NCBI GenBank assembly: GCA_964502095.1
Contig: CAZCUF010000009.1
Span: forward strand, 62,001-126,000
Length of the DNA: 64,000 bases
Origin: JACPVF01 sp964502095
Lineage (GTDB): Bacteria > Chloroflexota > Anaerolineae > Anaerolineales > Villigracilaceae
Direction: 5' to 3'
The notes under the pieces are model-generated. The model made no database searches and had not been told where the DNA came from. It saw only the letters and a program-made list of their open reading frames with translations. Below are positions 24,631 through 35,039 of the stretch, piece by piece (the stretch's first letter is position 1; the number at the start of each line of letters is the position of its first letter). A program made the position numbers and the translations under genes.

Positions 24631-27600
24631 ATGACATCCTCTTTGCCACAAAAGAATTATGCCCGTATCCCATTTACGTTAAAACTCCCCAATTTGATAG
24701 AAGTACAACTCGATTCATTCGAACGACTCAAGAAAGAAGGTCTTGGCGACCTCTTCCATGAGATCTCGCCGATTGAATCCTATAACAAAGGTATGAAGCT
24801 CTATTTCCCGAGCCGCAGTCCCGAGTCTCATCAATGGGGGCTCAAATATTGGTTCGGCGAACCCAAGCACAACATCGAGGAATGTGTCGAACGCGATCTG
24901 ACTTATGCCAGCCCGCTGTATGTTTCTGTTTTGCTGGCCGGCCCCGACGTGCCGGAACCCATCAAGCAGGATATCTTTCTGGGCGACTTCCCAGAGATGA
25001 CCGATAAAGGCACCTTCATTATTAATGGCACGGAACGCGTAGTCGTTTCGCAACTAATTCGCTCGCCGGGCGTTTATTTCGAGGCCCAACTTGATCGTTC
25101 AACGGGCCGCCCGCTGGCGATGGCCAAATTGATACCCGACCGCGGCGCGTGGATGGAGTTCGAGACCCGCAAATCGGATTACATTATTTTGAAGTTCAAC
25201 CGCAAACGCACCGTGCCGATCACTGTGTTTTTGCGCGCGCTGGCCGCTGTCAATGACGGGATTAAAGATTCCCCGATTAAAACCGGAAGCGACGAAGAGA
25301 TCCTATCCATATTTCAGGATGTGGATAACAATCCTGAACGGCTCTTCATTGCCTCGACTCTGAAACAGGAACCCGAATGGGATCTTTCCGGCGGACTCAC
25401 TATCGCGGAAGCCGCGTTGATCGAGTTCTTCAAGAAGATGCGGCCCGGCGATCCCGCTACGCTGGACAATGCCCGGCAATTCCTGGAGGAACAGCTTTTC
25501 GATCAGCGCCATTACGATCTCGAGCGCGTCGGTCGCTATAAATTGAATCAGAAGCTCGACCAGAACATTCCAATTCCTCATCGCACTGTGACCAAATCGG
25601 ATGTCATTCGGCTTATCCGCCGGATGATACAGATTAACAACCTCGTTGAACAGGCAGACGACATCGACCATCTCGGTAACCGCCGGGTCAAGACAGTGGG
25701 TGAGTTGATCCAAAACAAACTGCGAATCGGTCTGCGGCGCATGGAACGTGTGATCAAAGAACGCATGTCCATCCGCGATCAGGAACAATTATCGCCGGTG
25801 ACTCTGGTTAATATCCGGCCGGTAGTGGCGGCTTTACGAGAGTTCTTTGGCTCCTCACAGCTTTCCCAGTTCATGGACCAGACGAACCCGTTGGCGGAGT
25901 TGCGGCATAAACGCACGCTTTCCGCGCTCGGCCCGGGTGGTTTACGACGCGAGCGCGCCGGGTTCGACGTGCGCGATGTGCATCACTCTCACTATGGGCG
26001 CATCTGCCCGATTGAGACGCCTGAAGGCCCAAACATTGGTTTGATTGGCCGCCTGGCTTCATTTGCGCGAGTGAATGAGTACGGCTTCATTGAAACGCCT
26101 TATCGCAGAGTTTTCAAAACCCTGCCTGCCGAGGACGAGCGGTTGATTGGCCGCGCTTTACGCGAAACCATTAAAGACCCGAAGACGGAAGAAGTCGTTT
26201 TCAAAGCCGGTGAACGAATCGATTCGAAGATGGCGAAGAAGCTTGCCAAATTCGGAATCGATGTGCCGATCCTTCCATTTGTGTCGAATCATATCGATCA
26301 CCTCTCGGCAGACGCCGAAGATAAGTACGTGATCGCGCAGGCCAATGCTCCGCTTACCGAAAACAATGAGTTCGTGCGCGAAAGAATTTCGTGCCGCTAT
26401 CATTCGGGCTTTGTGTTCCAAACGCCGGAGACGGTGGATTACATGGATGTGGCTCCGCATCAGGTGGTCGGTATCAGCGCCGCGTTGATTCCGTTCCTTG
26501 AGCATGACGACGCCAACCGCGCTTTGATGGGTTCGAATATGCAGGCGCAGGCGGTGCCGTTGGTGCGGCCTGAAATCCCGCTGGTTTCGACGGGCATGGA
26601 ACATCATGCCGCGTTGGATTCCGGGCAGGTAGTGGTAGCGGAAGCGGACGGCGAGGTTATTTCGGTAACGGGCAGCCAGATCATCGTCAAGGAAAAGAAA
26701 GGCGGGCAACACCCGTATCAGTTACGCAAATATCAGCGTTCGAATCAATCCACGTGCATCGACCAGCGTCCGTCGGTTGTCAAAGGGCAGGTGGTCAAGA
26801 AGGGCGATATCATCGCCGATTCTTCCTCGACCGAAAGCGGGCGCCTGGCCCTCGGCCAAAATGCAGTTGTGGCGTTCCTCTCATGGGAGGGCGGCAACTT
26901 CGAAGACGCGATCTTGATTTCTGAACGGCTTGTGCAGGAAGACCGCTTCACTTCGGTGCATATCGAGAAATATGAAGTGGAAGCGCGCGATACGAAGCTG
27001 GGTCCGGAAGAGATCACACGCGACATTCCCAATGTCGGCGAGGACGCGATCAAAGACCTCGATGAGAGCGGCATTATCCGCATCGGCGCGGAAGTTGGCC
27101 CGAACGATATTTTGGTGGGCAAGATCACGCCGAAAGGCGAGAAGGAACTTACGCCCGAGGAAAGATTACTGCGGGCCATCTTTGGCGAAAAGTCGCGCGA
27201 TGTGAAGGATACGTCCCTGCGGATGCCTCACGGTGAACGCGGCAAAGTGGTGGATGTCAAAGTTTTCACACGCGAAGATAACTCCGACCTTTCGGCTGGC
27301 GTGGATATGATGGTGCGCGTTTCTGTCGCTCAGCGCCGCAAGATCACCGCGGGCGATAAAATGGCTGGCCGCCATGGAAACAAGGGTGTTGTCTCCAAAG
27401 TGGTGCCTGTTGAAGATATGCCGTTCCTTGAAGACGGCACGCCGGTTGACATCATCTTGAATCCGCTGGGTGTGCCGGGCCGCATGAACATCGGTCAGGT
27501 GTTGGAAGTGCACCTAGGCTGGGCCGCCAAACGACTTGGCTTCCGTGCTTTGACGCCGGTATTCGACGGCGCGAACGAGGAGCAGATTGAAGCCGAGCTG

Positions 27601-28539
27601 GCGCGCGCCTGGATTGTCGATCAGGCTTGGAAGGAAGCCGCGGAGCAAGCCTGGGTCTGGATCAAAGAGCAGGAATACGATCCGAATTCGATTCAGGATG
27701 ACGACGAAGTCCGGCGGCTTTATTTGGAAGAGTATCTTGGCAAACGCAAGTACAAAGTCATCGATCTGAACGATGTGGACTATGCGCGTTTTGCCAATGC
27801 CACGGAATGGCTGCGCGATCATGGGTATGAGCCTGAGCAGATTCTGGGCGACGAGGATCAGGTTGCGTTGCATGACGCCGAATCGGATCAGCAAACTATC
27901 CGTGCCTGCCTCCGTTTGTGGATGGAAGGCCTCGGTCACACGAAGAAAGTCTCCGATGAAAAAATCTTCGAGACGGCGCAGGAACTGGCGCGTTCTCAAA
28001 ATCTGCCTTTGCCCATTCTTGGCAAACAGATGCTGCGCGACGGCAAGACCGGCCAACCCTATGATCAACCTGTAACGGTCGGCGTGATGACCATTCTCAA
28101 ATTACATCATCTGGTTGAAGATAAAGTTCATGCGCGCTCCACAGGCCCGTATAGCTTGGTGACGCAACAACCGCTCGGCGGCAAGGCGCAATTCGGCGGT
28201 CAACGCTTCGGTGAGATGGAAGTATGGGCGCTCGAAGCCTATGGCGCGGCATATACGCTTCAGGAGATGCTGACGGTCAAATCGGATGATGTGCAGGGCC
28301 GCGTCAATACTTACGAGGCGATTGTCAAAGGCGAGCCAATCGAAGAGCCAAGTATCCCGGCCTCGTTCCGCGTGCTGGTCAAAGAACTGCAGAGTCTCGG
28401 CCTGGCTGTGGAAGCCGTCAATCAGGCTGGCGATGTTGTGCGCTTTGGCAAGGATGAAGAGAAACAACACCCACCCAGAATGGGAACCGGCTTGATGGAA
28501 CTTGGCGAAAACATCATCGAAAAACGCGGCAAGTCTTGA
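24631..28539 (+). CDS. rpoB: RNA polymerase beta subunit
   Basis: A 1302-residue beta subunit of RNA polymerase. Hallmarks: the rifampicin-region segment FMDQTNPLAELRHKRTLSALG (about residue 415), GRICPIETPEGPNIGLIGRL, GSNMQAQAVPLVRPE, GDKMAGRHGNKGVVSK, and the C-terminal GGKAQFGGQRFGEMEVWALE. Length and order are normal; no frameshift seen. AGGAGAGAAGG precedes ATG 24631. Unusually it is neither preceded by rplJ-rplL nor followed by rpoC: the next gene is rpsL, separated by its own promoter and a terminator hairpin. Confidence 0.98.
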   Translation: MTSSLPQKNYARIPFTLKLPNLIEVQLDSFERLKKEGLGDLFHEISPIESYNKGMKLYFPSRSPESHQWGLKYWFGEPKHNIEECVERDLTYASPLYVSVLLAGPDVPEPIKQDIFLGDFPEMTDKGTFIINGTERVVVSQLIRSPGVYFEAQLDRSTGRPLAMAKLIPDRGAWMEFETRKSDYIILKFNRKRTVPITVFLRALAAVNDGIKDSPIKTGSDEEILSIFQDVDNNPERLFIASTLKQEPEWDLSGGLTIAEAALIEFFKKMRPGDPATLDNARQFLEEQLFDQRHYDLERVGRYKLNQKLDQNIPIPHRTVTKSDVIRLIRRMIQINNLVEQADDIDHLGNRRVKTVGELIQNKLRIGLRRMERVIKERMSIRDQEQLSPVTLVNIRPVVAALREFFGSSQLSQFMDQTNPLAELRHKRTLSALGPGGLRRERAGFDVRDVHHSHYGRICPIETPEGPNIGLIGRLASFARVNEYGFIETPYRRVFKTLPAEDERLIGRALRETIKDPKTEEVVFKAGERIDSKMAKKLAKFGIDVPILPFVSNHIDHLSADAEDKYVIAQANAPLTENNEFVRERISCRYHSGFVFQTPETVDYMDVAPHQVVGISAALIPFLEHDDANRALMGSNMQAQAVPLVRPEIPLVSTGMEHHAALDSGQVVVAEADGEVISVTGSQIIVKEKKGGQHPYQLRKYQRSNQSTCIDQRPSVVKGQVVKKGDIIADSSSTESGRLALGQNAVVAFLSWEGGNFEDAILISERLVQEDRFTSVHIEKYEVEARDTKLGPEEITRDIPNVGEDAIKDLDESGIIRIGAEVGPNDILVGKITPKGEKELTPEERLLRAIFGEKSRDVKDTSLRMPHGERGKVVDVKVFTREDNSDLSAGVDMMVRVSVAQRRKITAGDKMAGRHGNKGVVSKVVPVEDMPFLEDGTPVDIILNPLGVPGRMNIGQVLEVHLGWAAKRLGFRALTPVFDGANEEQIEAELARAWIVDQAWKEAAEQAWVWIKEQEYDPNSIQDDDEVRRLYLEEYLGKRKYKVIDLNDVDYARFANATEWLRDHGYEPEQILGDEDQVALHDAESDQQTIRACLRLWMEGLGHTKKVSDEKIFETAQELARSQNLPLPILGKQMLRDGKTGQPYDQPVTVGVMTILKLHHLVEDKVHARSTGPYSLVTQQPLGGKAQFGGQRFGEMEVWALEAYGAAYTLQEMLTVKSDDVQGRVNTYEAIVKGEPIEEPSIPASFRVLVKELQSLGLAVEAVNQAGDVVRFGKDEEKQHPPRMGTGLMELGENIIEKRGKS

Positions 28540-28564
28540 CGTGAACATGGCGGCATGATAGAAT
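28536..28564 (+). promoter_or_regulatory. Promoter of the rpsL (str) operon
   Basis: TTGACG (28536-28541), 17-base spacer, TAGAAT (28559-28564); the -35 box overlaps the rpoB stop codon. It would start a transcript with a leader of about 135 bases before rpsL that contains two alternative hairpins and a terminator-like stem. Confidence 0.65.
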
Positions 28565-28575
28565 AATCAGCCGTT

Positions 28576-28605
28576 GCCCATAAATGGGCGGCATAAACCC
28601 CGCCC
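28576..28605 (+). promoter_or_regulatory. Mutually exclusive hairpins in the rpsL leader
   Basis: GCCCAT (28576-28581) can pair with ATGGGC (28584-28589); alternatively GGGCGG (28586-28591) can pair with CCGCCC (28600-28605). The two share bases and cannot form together, which is the usual layout of a conformational switch. Confidence 0.45.
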
Positions 28606-28625
28606 TTCATCAGCATGGCAGCTAC

Positions 28626-28665
28626 AAATGAGGCCGTCATTTTGAATCTGATGGCCTCATTTTTT
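28626..28665 (+). terminator. Terminator or attenuator ahead of rpsL
   Basis: AAATGAGGCC (28626-28635) pairs with GGCCTCATTT (28653-28662), extended inward by a G-U and TCA/TGA to 14 pairs, followed by six T. It lies after the rpsL promoter and about 40 bases before rpsL, so it may act as an attenuator or end a small leader RNA as well as ending the rpoB transcript. Confidence 0.8.
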
Positions 28666-28705
28666 GCGACAGTCTTTATGAAAGAATTTGTAATCGGAGG
28701 CGAAG

Positions 28706-29122
28706 GTGCCGACAATTAATCAGATGGTCCGCAAGGGCCGTAAGAGTAAGAAAGTCAAAAGCAAGGCTCCGGCTCTGCAGTACACGTTGAATTCGTACAA
28801 ACAGCGCCGCGTTCGCCAGGATAAAGGCGCGCCTCAAAAGCGCGGCGTGTGCACTGTGGTGCGCACGATGACTCCCAAGAAACCGAATTCGGCATTGCGT
28901 AAGATTGCGCGCGTGCGTTTGAGTAACGGTATTGAAGTCACGGCTTACATTCCCGGCGAAGGCCATCAACTGCAGGAGCACTCTGTGGTGCTGGTGCGCG
29001 GGGGCCGCGTGAAAGACCTTCCTGGTGTTCGTTATCATATTGTACGCGGGTCACTCGATACGACCGGCGTGGCCAATCGCAAGCAGGCCCGTTCCAAGTA
29101 CGGCGCGAAGCGTCCGAAGTAG
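28706..29122 (+). CDS. rpsL: 30S ribosomal protein S12
   Basis: A 138-residue S12, an RNA-binding protein at the decoding centre. PTINQMVRKGRKSKK at the start, then TPKKPNSALRKIARVRLSNG (streptomycin-region loop), GHQLQEHSVVLVRGGRVKDLPGVRYH. GTG start with CGGAGG five bases before. First gene of the rpsL-rpsG-fusA-tuf unit. Confidence 0.97.
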   Translation: MPTINQMVRKGRKSKKVKSKAPALQYTLNSYKQRRVRQDKGAPQKRGVCTVVRTMTPKKPNSALRKIARVRLSNGIEVTAYIPGEGHQLQEHSVVLVRGGRVKDLPGVRYHIVRGSLDTTGVANRKQARSKYGAKRPK

Positions 29123-29140
29123 TCCGTAGGGAGAAGTTGA

Positions 29141-29608
29141 ATGCGTAGAGCAAAACCTGAGCAGAGAGAAATCCTTCCCGATATCCGCTACAACAGTATT
29201 CATGTTCAAACCATGGTACAGCACGTGCTCAAGCGCGGCAAGAAGAGTACCGCGATTGGTTTGATCTATGATGCCATGGATTTGATCAAGGAGCGCACTC
29301 AAAAGAATGCGCTCGAAGTGTTCGATGCCGCGCTGAAGAACGTCGGCCCCATGATGGAAGTCCGCCCGCGGCGCGTAGGCGGCGCGACCTATCAGGTGCC
29401 GATGGAAGTTTCGACCGCCCGCCGCACGACGCTGGCCATCCGCTGGATTTTGGCCGCCGCGCACGAACGTTCGGGGCAGTCGTTCTCCGACAAGCTGGCT
29501 TCGGAATTGATCGATGCATCCAATGAAACAGGCTCTGCGATCCGCAAGCGCGATGAAACACATAAGATGGCGGAGGCCAACCGGGCCTTCTCGCATTATC
29601 GTATCTGA
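29141..29608 (+). CDS. rpsG: 30S ribosomal protein S7
   Basis: A 155-residue S7 that nucleates assembly of the 30S head. Typical start MRRAKPEQREILPD, then VNKVMVQHVLKRGKKSTA-like segment, PRRVGGATYQVPMEV and the C-terminal KMAEANRAFSHYR. GGGAG lies before the ATG. Separated from rpsL by 18 bases. Confidence 0.97.
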   Translation: MRRAKPEQREILPDIRYNSIHVQTMVQHVLKRGKKSTAIGLIYDAMDLIKERTQKNALEVFDAALKNVGPMMEVRPRRVGGATYQVPMEVSTARRTTLAIRWILAAAHERSGQSFSDKLASELIDASNETGSAIRKRDETHKMAEANRAFSHYRI

Positions 29609-29652
29609 AAAGGTTTGCACCTTAATAATACAGAATAGGGTTGTTTAATTAA

Positions 29653-31725
29653 ATGGCACGCGTTTTTCCGCTGGATAAATACCGAAATATAGGGATCATC
29701 GCCCACATCGACGCCGGCAAGACCACGACGACCGAGCGTATTATGTTTTACACCGGCAAGACTCATCGCATCGGCTCCGTGGATAATGGGACGACCGTAA
29801 CCGATTGGATGGTTCAGGAACGCGAACGCGGAATCACGATCGTGTCTGCGGCCGTTTCAGCGGAATGGAAGGGTTACCCAATCAACCTGATCGACACTCC
29901 CGGGCACATCGATTTCACCGCCGAAGTACAGCGTTCCCTGCGCGTCCTTGACGGCGGGGTGGTGGTGTTCGATGCCGTACAGGGCGTGGAACCGCAAAGC
30001 GAAACCGTCTGGCGTCAGGCAGACCGCTATGGGGTGCCGCGCATTTGCTTTGTCAATAAGATGGATCGCGTCGGCGCTTCCTATGAGCGCACGATCGAAA
30101 GCATCAAAGACCGCCTCGGCGCGAATCCGATCCCGATGCAGTTGCCTCTCGGATTTGAAGCTTCATTTAAAGGCGCGGTCGATCTGTTGACTATGACCGC
30201 GACAGTCTGGGAAGATGACCTGGGCAAAGAACCGAAGATTATTGAGGTTCCCGCCGACTTAAAAGAGGCGGCCAAGGAAGCACGCGCTCAGATTGTTGAG
30301 AAAATTGCCGAACTTGACGAAGATTTGACGTTGAAGTATCTGGAAGGCCATGAAATTTCAGTTGACGAGCTCAAAGCGGCACTCCGCAAGGCTATCATTG
30401 GAAATAAGGCTACGGCAGTCTTCTGCGGCTCCTCCCTTAAGAACAAAGGCGTTCAGGTGCTTCTGGATGCAGTTATTGATTATCTGCCTTCGCCGTTGGA
30501 TATTCCCCCGGTCACGGCTATGGAACCGGGAAATCCCGAGAATCAATTCGAGCTTCCGGTCCAGGACGATGCTCCTTTGAGCGCGCTGGTCTTCAAGATC
30601 GTGACCGATCCGTATGTTGGCCGGCTGGCTTATTTTCGCGTGTATTCGGGCGTGGTGAGTCAGGGCCAGAGTGTTTTGAACAGCACCAAAGGCAAGAAAG
30701 AACGGATTGGCCGCCTGATCCGAATGCATGCCGATCATCGTGAAGATATAACGGAAGTACGCACAGGCGATATCGGCGCGGTGCTGGGCTTCAAGGAAAC
30801 CTTTACCGGTGACACGCTCTGCGATAACAAAGCCCTGGTCTTGGAAAGCATCTCTTTCCCTGAACCTGTGATCTCGATCGCGATCGAACCGAAGAGTTCG
30901 GCTGACCAGGATAAGATGGGCGAAGCCCTTCGCAAACTCGCTGAAGAGGATCCGACGTTTCGGGTCAATTCTGATGAAAATACCGGCCAGACCATCATCC
31001 GTGGTATGGGCGAGCTTCATCTGGATGTTATCGTCGACCGATTACTGCGCGAGTTCAAGATTCAGGCCAATGTCGGCGCGCCGCGGGTGGCTTACCGCGA
31101 ATCGATCACCAAATTTGTGAAAGAAATCAATTACAAGTACGCCAAGCAATCCGGCGGACGCGGTCAGTATGGTCATGTGGTCTTCTCGCTCGAACCGGGG
31201 GATCGCGGCAGCGGCGTTGTGTTCGAGAATAAGATTGTCGGCGGCAAGATTCCGCGAGAATATATCCCGGCGGTGGAAAAGGGCGTGCGCGAAGCCGCGG
31301 ATGGCGGCGTCATGGCCGGGTATCCGGTCACCGATTTGAAAGTCACCTTGTTCGACGGTTCCTTCCATGAAGTTGACTCGAGCGAAATGGCTTTCAAGAT
31401 GGCCGCTTCGATAGGCTTCAAAGAAGGTGTTCAAAAAGGCGGCCCTATTCTGCTTGAGCCTATGATGAAGGTCGAGATCGTTGCGCCGGAGGAATATCTC
31501 GGCGATGTTATGGGCCAGATCAACAGCCGCCGCGGCATGATTCAGGGAGTTGACGTTCGCCCGGGAAATGCACAAGCAGTGCGGGCCATGGTCCCGCTGG
31601 CGGAAATGTTCGGGTACGCGACCCAATTGCGTTCCGCCACACAGGGCCGCGGCGTATTCAGTATGGAATTTGACCACTATGCGCCTGTGTCGCAATCTGT
31701 GGCAGAAGAACTTTTGAAGGCATAA
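29653..31725 (+). CDS. fusA: Elongation factor G
   Basis: A 690-residue EF-G, the GTPase that drives translocation of the ribosome. GTP motifs: AHIDAGKTTTTERI (P loop), DTPGHIDF (G3) and NKMDRVGA (G4), with RGITIVSAAV as switch I. C-terminal blocks GGRGQYGHVVFSLEP and GRGVFSMEFDHYAPV complete domains IV and V. No clear Shine-Dalgarno before ATG 29653 (the 15 bases upstream are AT-rich), which is unusual for such a highly expressed gene. Confidence 0.97.
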   Translation: MARVFPLDKYRNIGIIAHIDAGKTTTTERIMFYTGKTHRIGSVDNGTTVTDWMVQERERGITIVSAAVSAEWKGYPINLIDTPGHIDFTAEVQRSLRVLDGGVVVFDAVQGVEPQSETVWRQADRYGVPRICFVNKMDRVGASYERTIESIKDRLGANPIPMQLPLGFEASFKGAVDLLTMTATVWEDDLGKEPKIIEVPADLKEAAKEARAQIVEKIAELDEDLTLKYLEGHEISVDELKAALRKAIIGNKATAVFCGSSLKNKGVQVLLDAVIDYLPSPLDIPPVTAMEPGNPENQFELPVQDDAPLSALVFKIVTDPYVGRLAYFRVYSGVVSQGQSVLNSTKGKKERIGRLIRMHADHREDITEVRTGDIGAVLGFKETFTGDTLCDNKALVLESISFPEPVISIAIEPKSSADQDKMGEALRKLAEEDPTFRVNSDENTGQTIIRGMGELHLDVIVDRLLREFKIQANVGAPRVAYRESITKFVKEINYKYAKQSGGRGQYGHVVFSLEPGDRGSGVVFENKIVGGKIPREYIPAVEKGVREAADGGVMAGYPVTDLKVTLFDGSFHEVDSSEMAFKMAASIGFKEGVQKGGPILLEPMMKVEIVAPEEYLGDVMGQINSRRGMIQGVDVRPGNAQAVRAMVPLAEMFGYATQLRSATQGRGVFSMEFDHYAPVSQSVAEELLKA

Positions 31726-31756
31726 GTTTTCTTTCATCATTAAGGAGAAGAATTAC

Positions 31757-32959
<1,203 letters not shown>

Positions 32960-32966
32960 GCGACAC

Positions 32967-33275
32967 ATGGCCAAGCAGAAGATCCGCATCCGTTTGAAAG
33001 CTTACGATCACCGCGTACTCGACCAATCCGCCAAACGGATTGTCGAAACAGCCGAACGCACTGGCGCCCATGTAGTCGGGCCCGTGCCCTTGCCAACCAG
33101 AACGGAACGATTTACAATACGGCGCTCGACTTTCATAGATAAAGACTCACACGAGCACTTTGAAATTCGCACCCATAATCGTTTGATCGATGTCCTCGAT
33201 CCCGATTCAAAAACAATCGATATGCTGATGCGTTTGAATCTTCCAGCAGGCGTGGATATCGAGATCAAAATCTAG
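32967..33275 (+). CDS. rpsJ: 30S ribosomal protein S10
   Basis: A 102-residue S10 (also the NusE transcription factor). Typical MAKQKIRIRLKAYDH start and LMRLNLPAGVDIEIKI end. ATG 32967 was chosen over a longer reading because the family N-terminus is exact. It lies 7 bases after tuf and is followed by an unusually long 175-base spacer. Confidence 0.96.
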   Translation: MAKQKIRIRLKAYDHRVLDQSAKRIVETAERTGAHVVGPVPLPTRTERFTIRRSTFIDKDSHEHFEIRTHNRLIDVLDPDSKTIDMLMRLNLPAGVDIEIKI

Positions 33276-33450
33276 TCGATAAATTCAACGTTTTGTTGAA
33301 TTTGGAGAGGCAATGCAAGAGCGGGTCCATGAGAGCGGACCAGGAATAAACGCTTCACTCTCGACCCTCTGACTGCGTTGCGCGGAGATGATGCGGCCGA
33401 AGCCCCGGCTGGCAGTCTCGTCAATACAATTTTGAAGGAGAATATAAAGT
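33276..33450 (+). promoter_or_regulatory. Structured spacer between rpsJ and rplC
   Basis: This 175-base stretch has no ORF of its own. A perfect 9-bp hairpin (33281-33289 with 33295-33303, AAATTCAAC/GTTGAATTT) follows the rpsJ stop. Further on are GGTCC/GGACC (33324-33328 with 33337-33341) and an outer GACTGC/GCAGTC pairing (33371-33376 with 33412-33417). A Shine-Dalgarno (GAAGGAGAA) ends it. No convincing promoter seen. Candidate leader for ribosomal-protein feedback on rplC and later genes. Confidence 0.45.
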
Positions 33451-34080
33451 ATGTTGAAAGGGCTAATTGGAAAGAAGATCGGCATGACCCAGATCTTCGA
33501 TGAGCAGGGTGTCGCCTATCCGGTGACAGTCATCGAAGCTGGGCCATGTTACGTTACCCAGGTACGCGAGCCTCAAAGGGAAGGCTATTCGGCTGTGCAG
33601 TTGGGCTTTAGTGAGGTCAATCCCAAACGGTTGACGGGCGGTCAGTTGGGTCACCTCAAAACGAGCGAACTTCCCCCTCTCCGTTTTCTGCGTGAGTTCC
33701 GCGCGAAAGAACATGAATTGAAAGTCGGCGACAAGGTCACAGTGGATGTCTTTGCCGTGGGCGAACGCGTAGATGTGATCGGCGTGAGCAAGGGCAAAGG
33801 CTTTGCCGGCGCGGTGAAACGCCATCACTTCCACGGCATGAACGCCACGCACGGCACCTCCGACCGCAACCGCGCGCCCGGCTCGCGCGGCTCCGGCACA
33901 ACCCCCGGCCGCGTGTATAAAGGCGCGCGCGGCGCAGGTCACATGGGGCTGGACCGCGTGACATCGCAGAATTTGAAGGTCGTCATGGTGGATGCGGAGC
34001 GCAATTTGCTCGGTGTGCACGGCGCGGTGCCGGGGCCGAAAGGCGGCCTGATTCTGATCAAGGAGGCGCGCAAGCAATAG
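33451..34080 (+). CDS. rplC: 50S ribosomal protein L3
   Basis: A 209-residue L3, which binds 23S rRNA near the peptidyl transferase centre early in assembly. LIGKKIGMTQIFDEQG, then VIGVSKGKGFAGAVKRHHF and GSRGSGTTPGRVYKGARGAGHMG. A GAAGGAGAA Shine-Dalgarno precedes ATG 33451. First gene after the structured rpsJ-rplC spacer. Confidence 0.97.
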   Translation: MLKGLIGKKIGMTQIFDEQGVAYPVTVIEAGPCYVTQVREPQREGYSAVQLGFSEVNPKRLTGGQLGHLKTSELPPLRFLREFRAKEHELKVGDKVTVDVFAVGERVDVIGVSKGKGFAGAVKRHHFHGMNATHGTSDRNRAPGSRGSGTTPGRVYKGARGAGHMGLDRVTSQNLKVVMVDAERNLLGVHGAVPGPKGGLILIKEARKQ

Positions 34081-34097
34081 GCGCGCGTGGATTAATC

Positions 34098-34727
34098 ATG
34101 AAGGTAGACATTTTCAACGTGGAAGGCAAGAAACTGCGCGAGATCGAATTGCCCGCGAAAGTTTTCGAAGCCCCGATCAATGTAGACTTGATGCATCAAG
34201 CCTATATGCGCCAGATGGCGAATGCCCGCCTCGGTACGCATGAGACCAAGACGCGCTCCGAAGTGGCTGGCGGCGGCCGCAAACCGTGGAAACAAAAAGG
34301 AACCGGTCGCGCCCGTCAGGGGTCGAGGCGCGCTGCGCAATGGGTGGGCGGCGGCCGCATCCATACCCCGCACGTCCGCAGTTATGAACAGCGTATGCCG
34401 AAGAAGATGCGCCAGGCGGCGTTGCGCTCTGCCCTGAGCGCCAAAGCTTCAGAAGCCGGAATCGTCGTGGTGGATGAACTTAATTTCGAAAAACCCAAAA
34501 CCAGGTTCATGGTGGATGCGCTGAGCAATCTGGTCGGCGACGCCAGCGCGCTGGTGTTGATGCCCGAAAAGGATCAGGCTTACGAAAACGTGGTTCGTTG
34601 TTCCAGCAATATCGAAGATGCCAAGATTCTATTGGCCGGTTATGTGAACGTCCGTGATGTGCTGGGTTATGAAAAAGTTATTTTGCCGCTCAAGACACTG
34701 GATGTGTTGAGCGCCCACCTGGGATAG
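34098..34727 (+). CDS. rplD: 50S ribosomal protein L4
   Basis: A 209-residue L4. GGGRKPWKQKGTGRARQGSRR is the conserved tunnel-loop region. Length is typical. Weak ribosome site, so it is probably translated by coupling with rplC, 17 bases upstream. In gamma-proteobacteria L4 represses its own operon; whether that happens here is unknown. Confidence 0.96.
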   Translation: MKVDIFNVEGKKLREIELPAKVFEAPINVDLMHQAYMRQMANARLGTHETKTRSEVAGGGRKPWKQKGTGRARQGSRRAAQWVGGGRIHTPHVRSYEQRMPKKMRQAALRSALSAKASEAGIVVVDELNFEKPKTRFMVDALSNLVGDASALVLMPEKDQAYENVVRCSSNIEDAKILLAGYVNVRDVLGYEKVILPLKTLDVLSAHLG

Positions 34728-34736
34728 GAGACAGAG

Positions 34737-35039
34737 ATGACCACGATTTATGATGTACTGCTCCGCCCGCTGGTGACCGAGAAATCCAGCTATCAATCCG
34801 GAAAACTGACACAGTATTCCTTTGTGGTGGCAGACCAGGCGACTCGCACGATGGTGAAGGACGCGGTGGAAACCCTGTTCGACGTCAACGTGACGCGCGT
34901 CAATATTGTCAATGCGCCGGCCAAACGCGGCCGCCGGGCGAAAAGCCGCCGTTTACTGGTGCGCCGTCCGGCTTACAAGAAAGCAATCGTGACGTTAGCC
35001 GAGGGACAAACCCTTGAGATGTTTGAAGGGGTGCAGTAA
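34737..35039 (+). CDS. rplW: 50S ribosomal protein L23
   Basis: A 100-residue L23 that sits at the polypeptide exit tunnel and docks trigger factor and SRP. IYDVLLRPLVTEKSSYQSG and VNIVNAPAKRGRRAK are typical. The stop overlaps the start of rplB (TAATG). Confidence 0.96.
   Translation: MTTIYDVLLRPLVTEKSSYQSGKLTQYSFVVADQATRTMVKDAVETLFDVNVTRVNIVNAPAKRGRRAKSRRLLVRRPAYKKAIVTLAEGQTLEMFEGVQ

Noticed and set aside
28584..28631. 15-codon ORF in the rpsL leader as a protein gene
   Set aside because: No Shine-Dalgarno; considered only as a possible leader peptide within the attenuator finding, not annotated as a gene.
33276..33450. Promoter within the rpsJ-rplC spacer
   Set aside because: No -35/-10 pair with acceptable spacing could be found.
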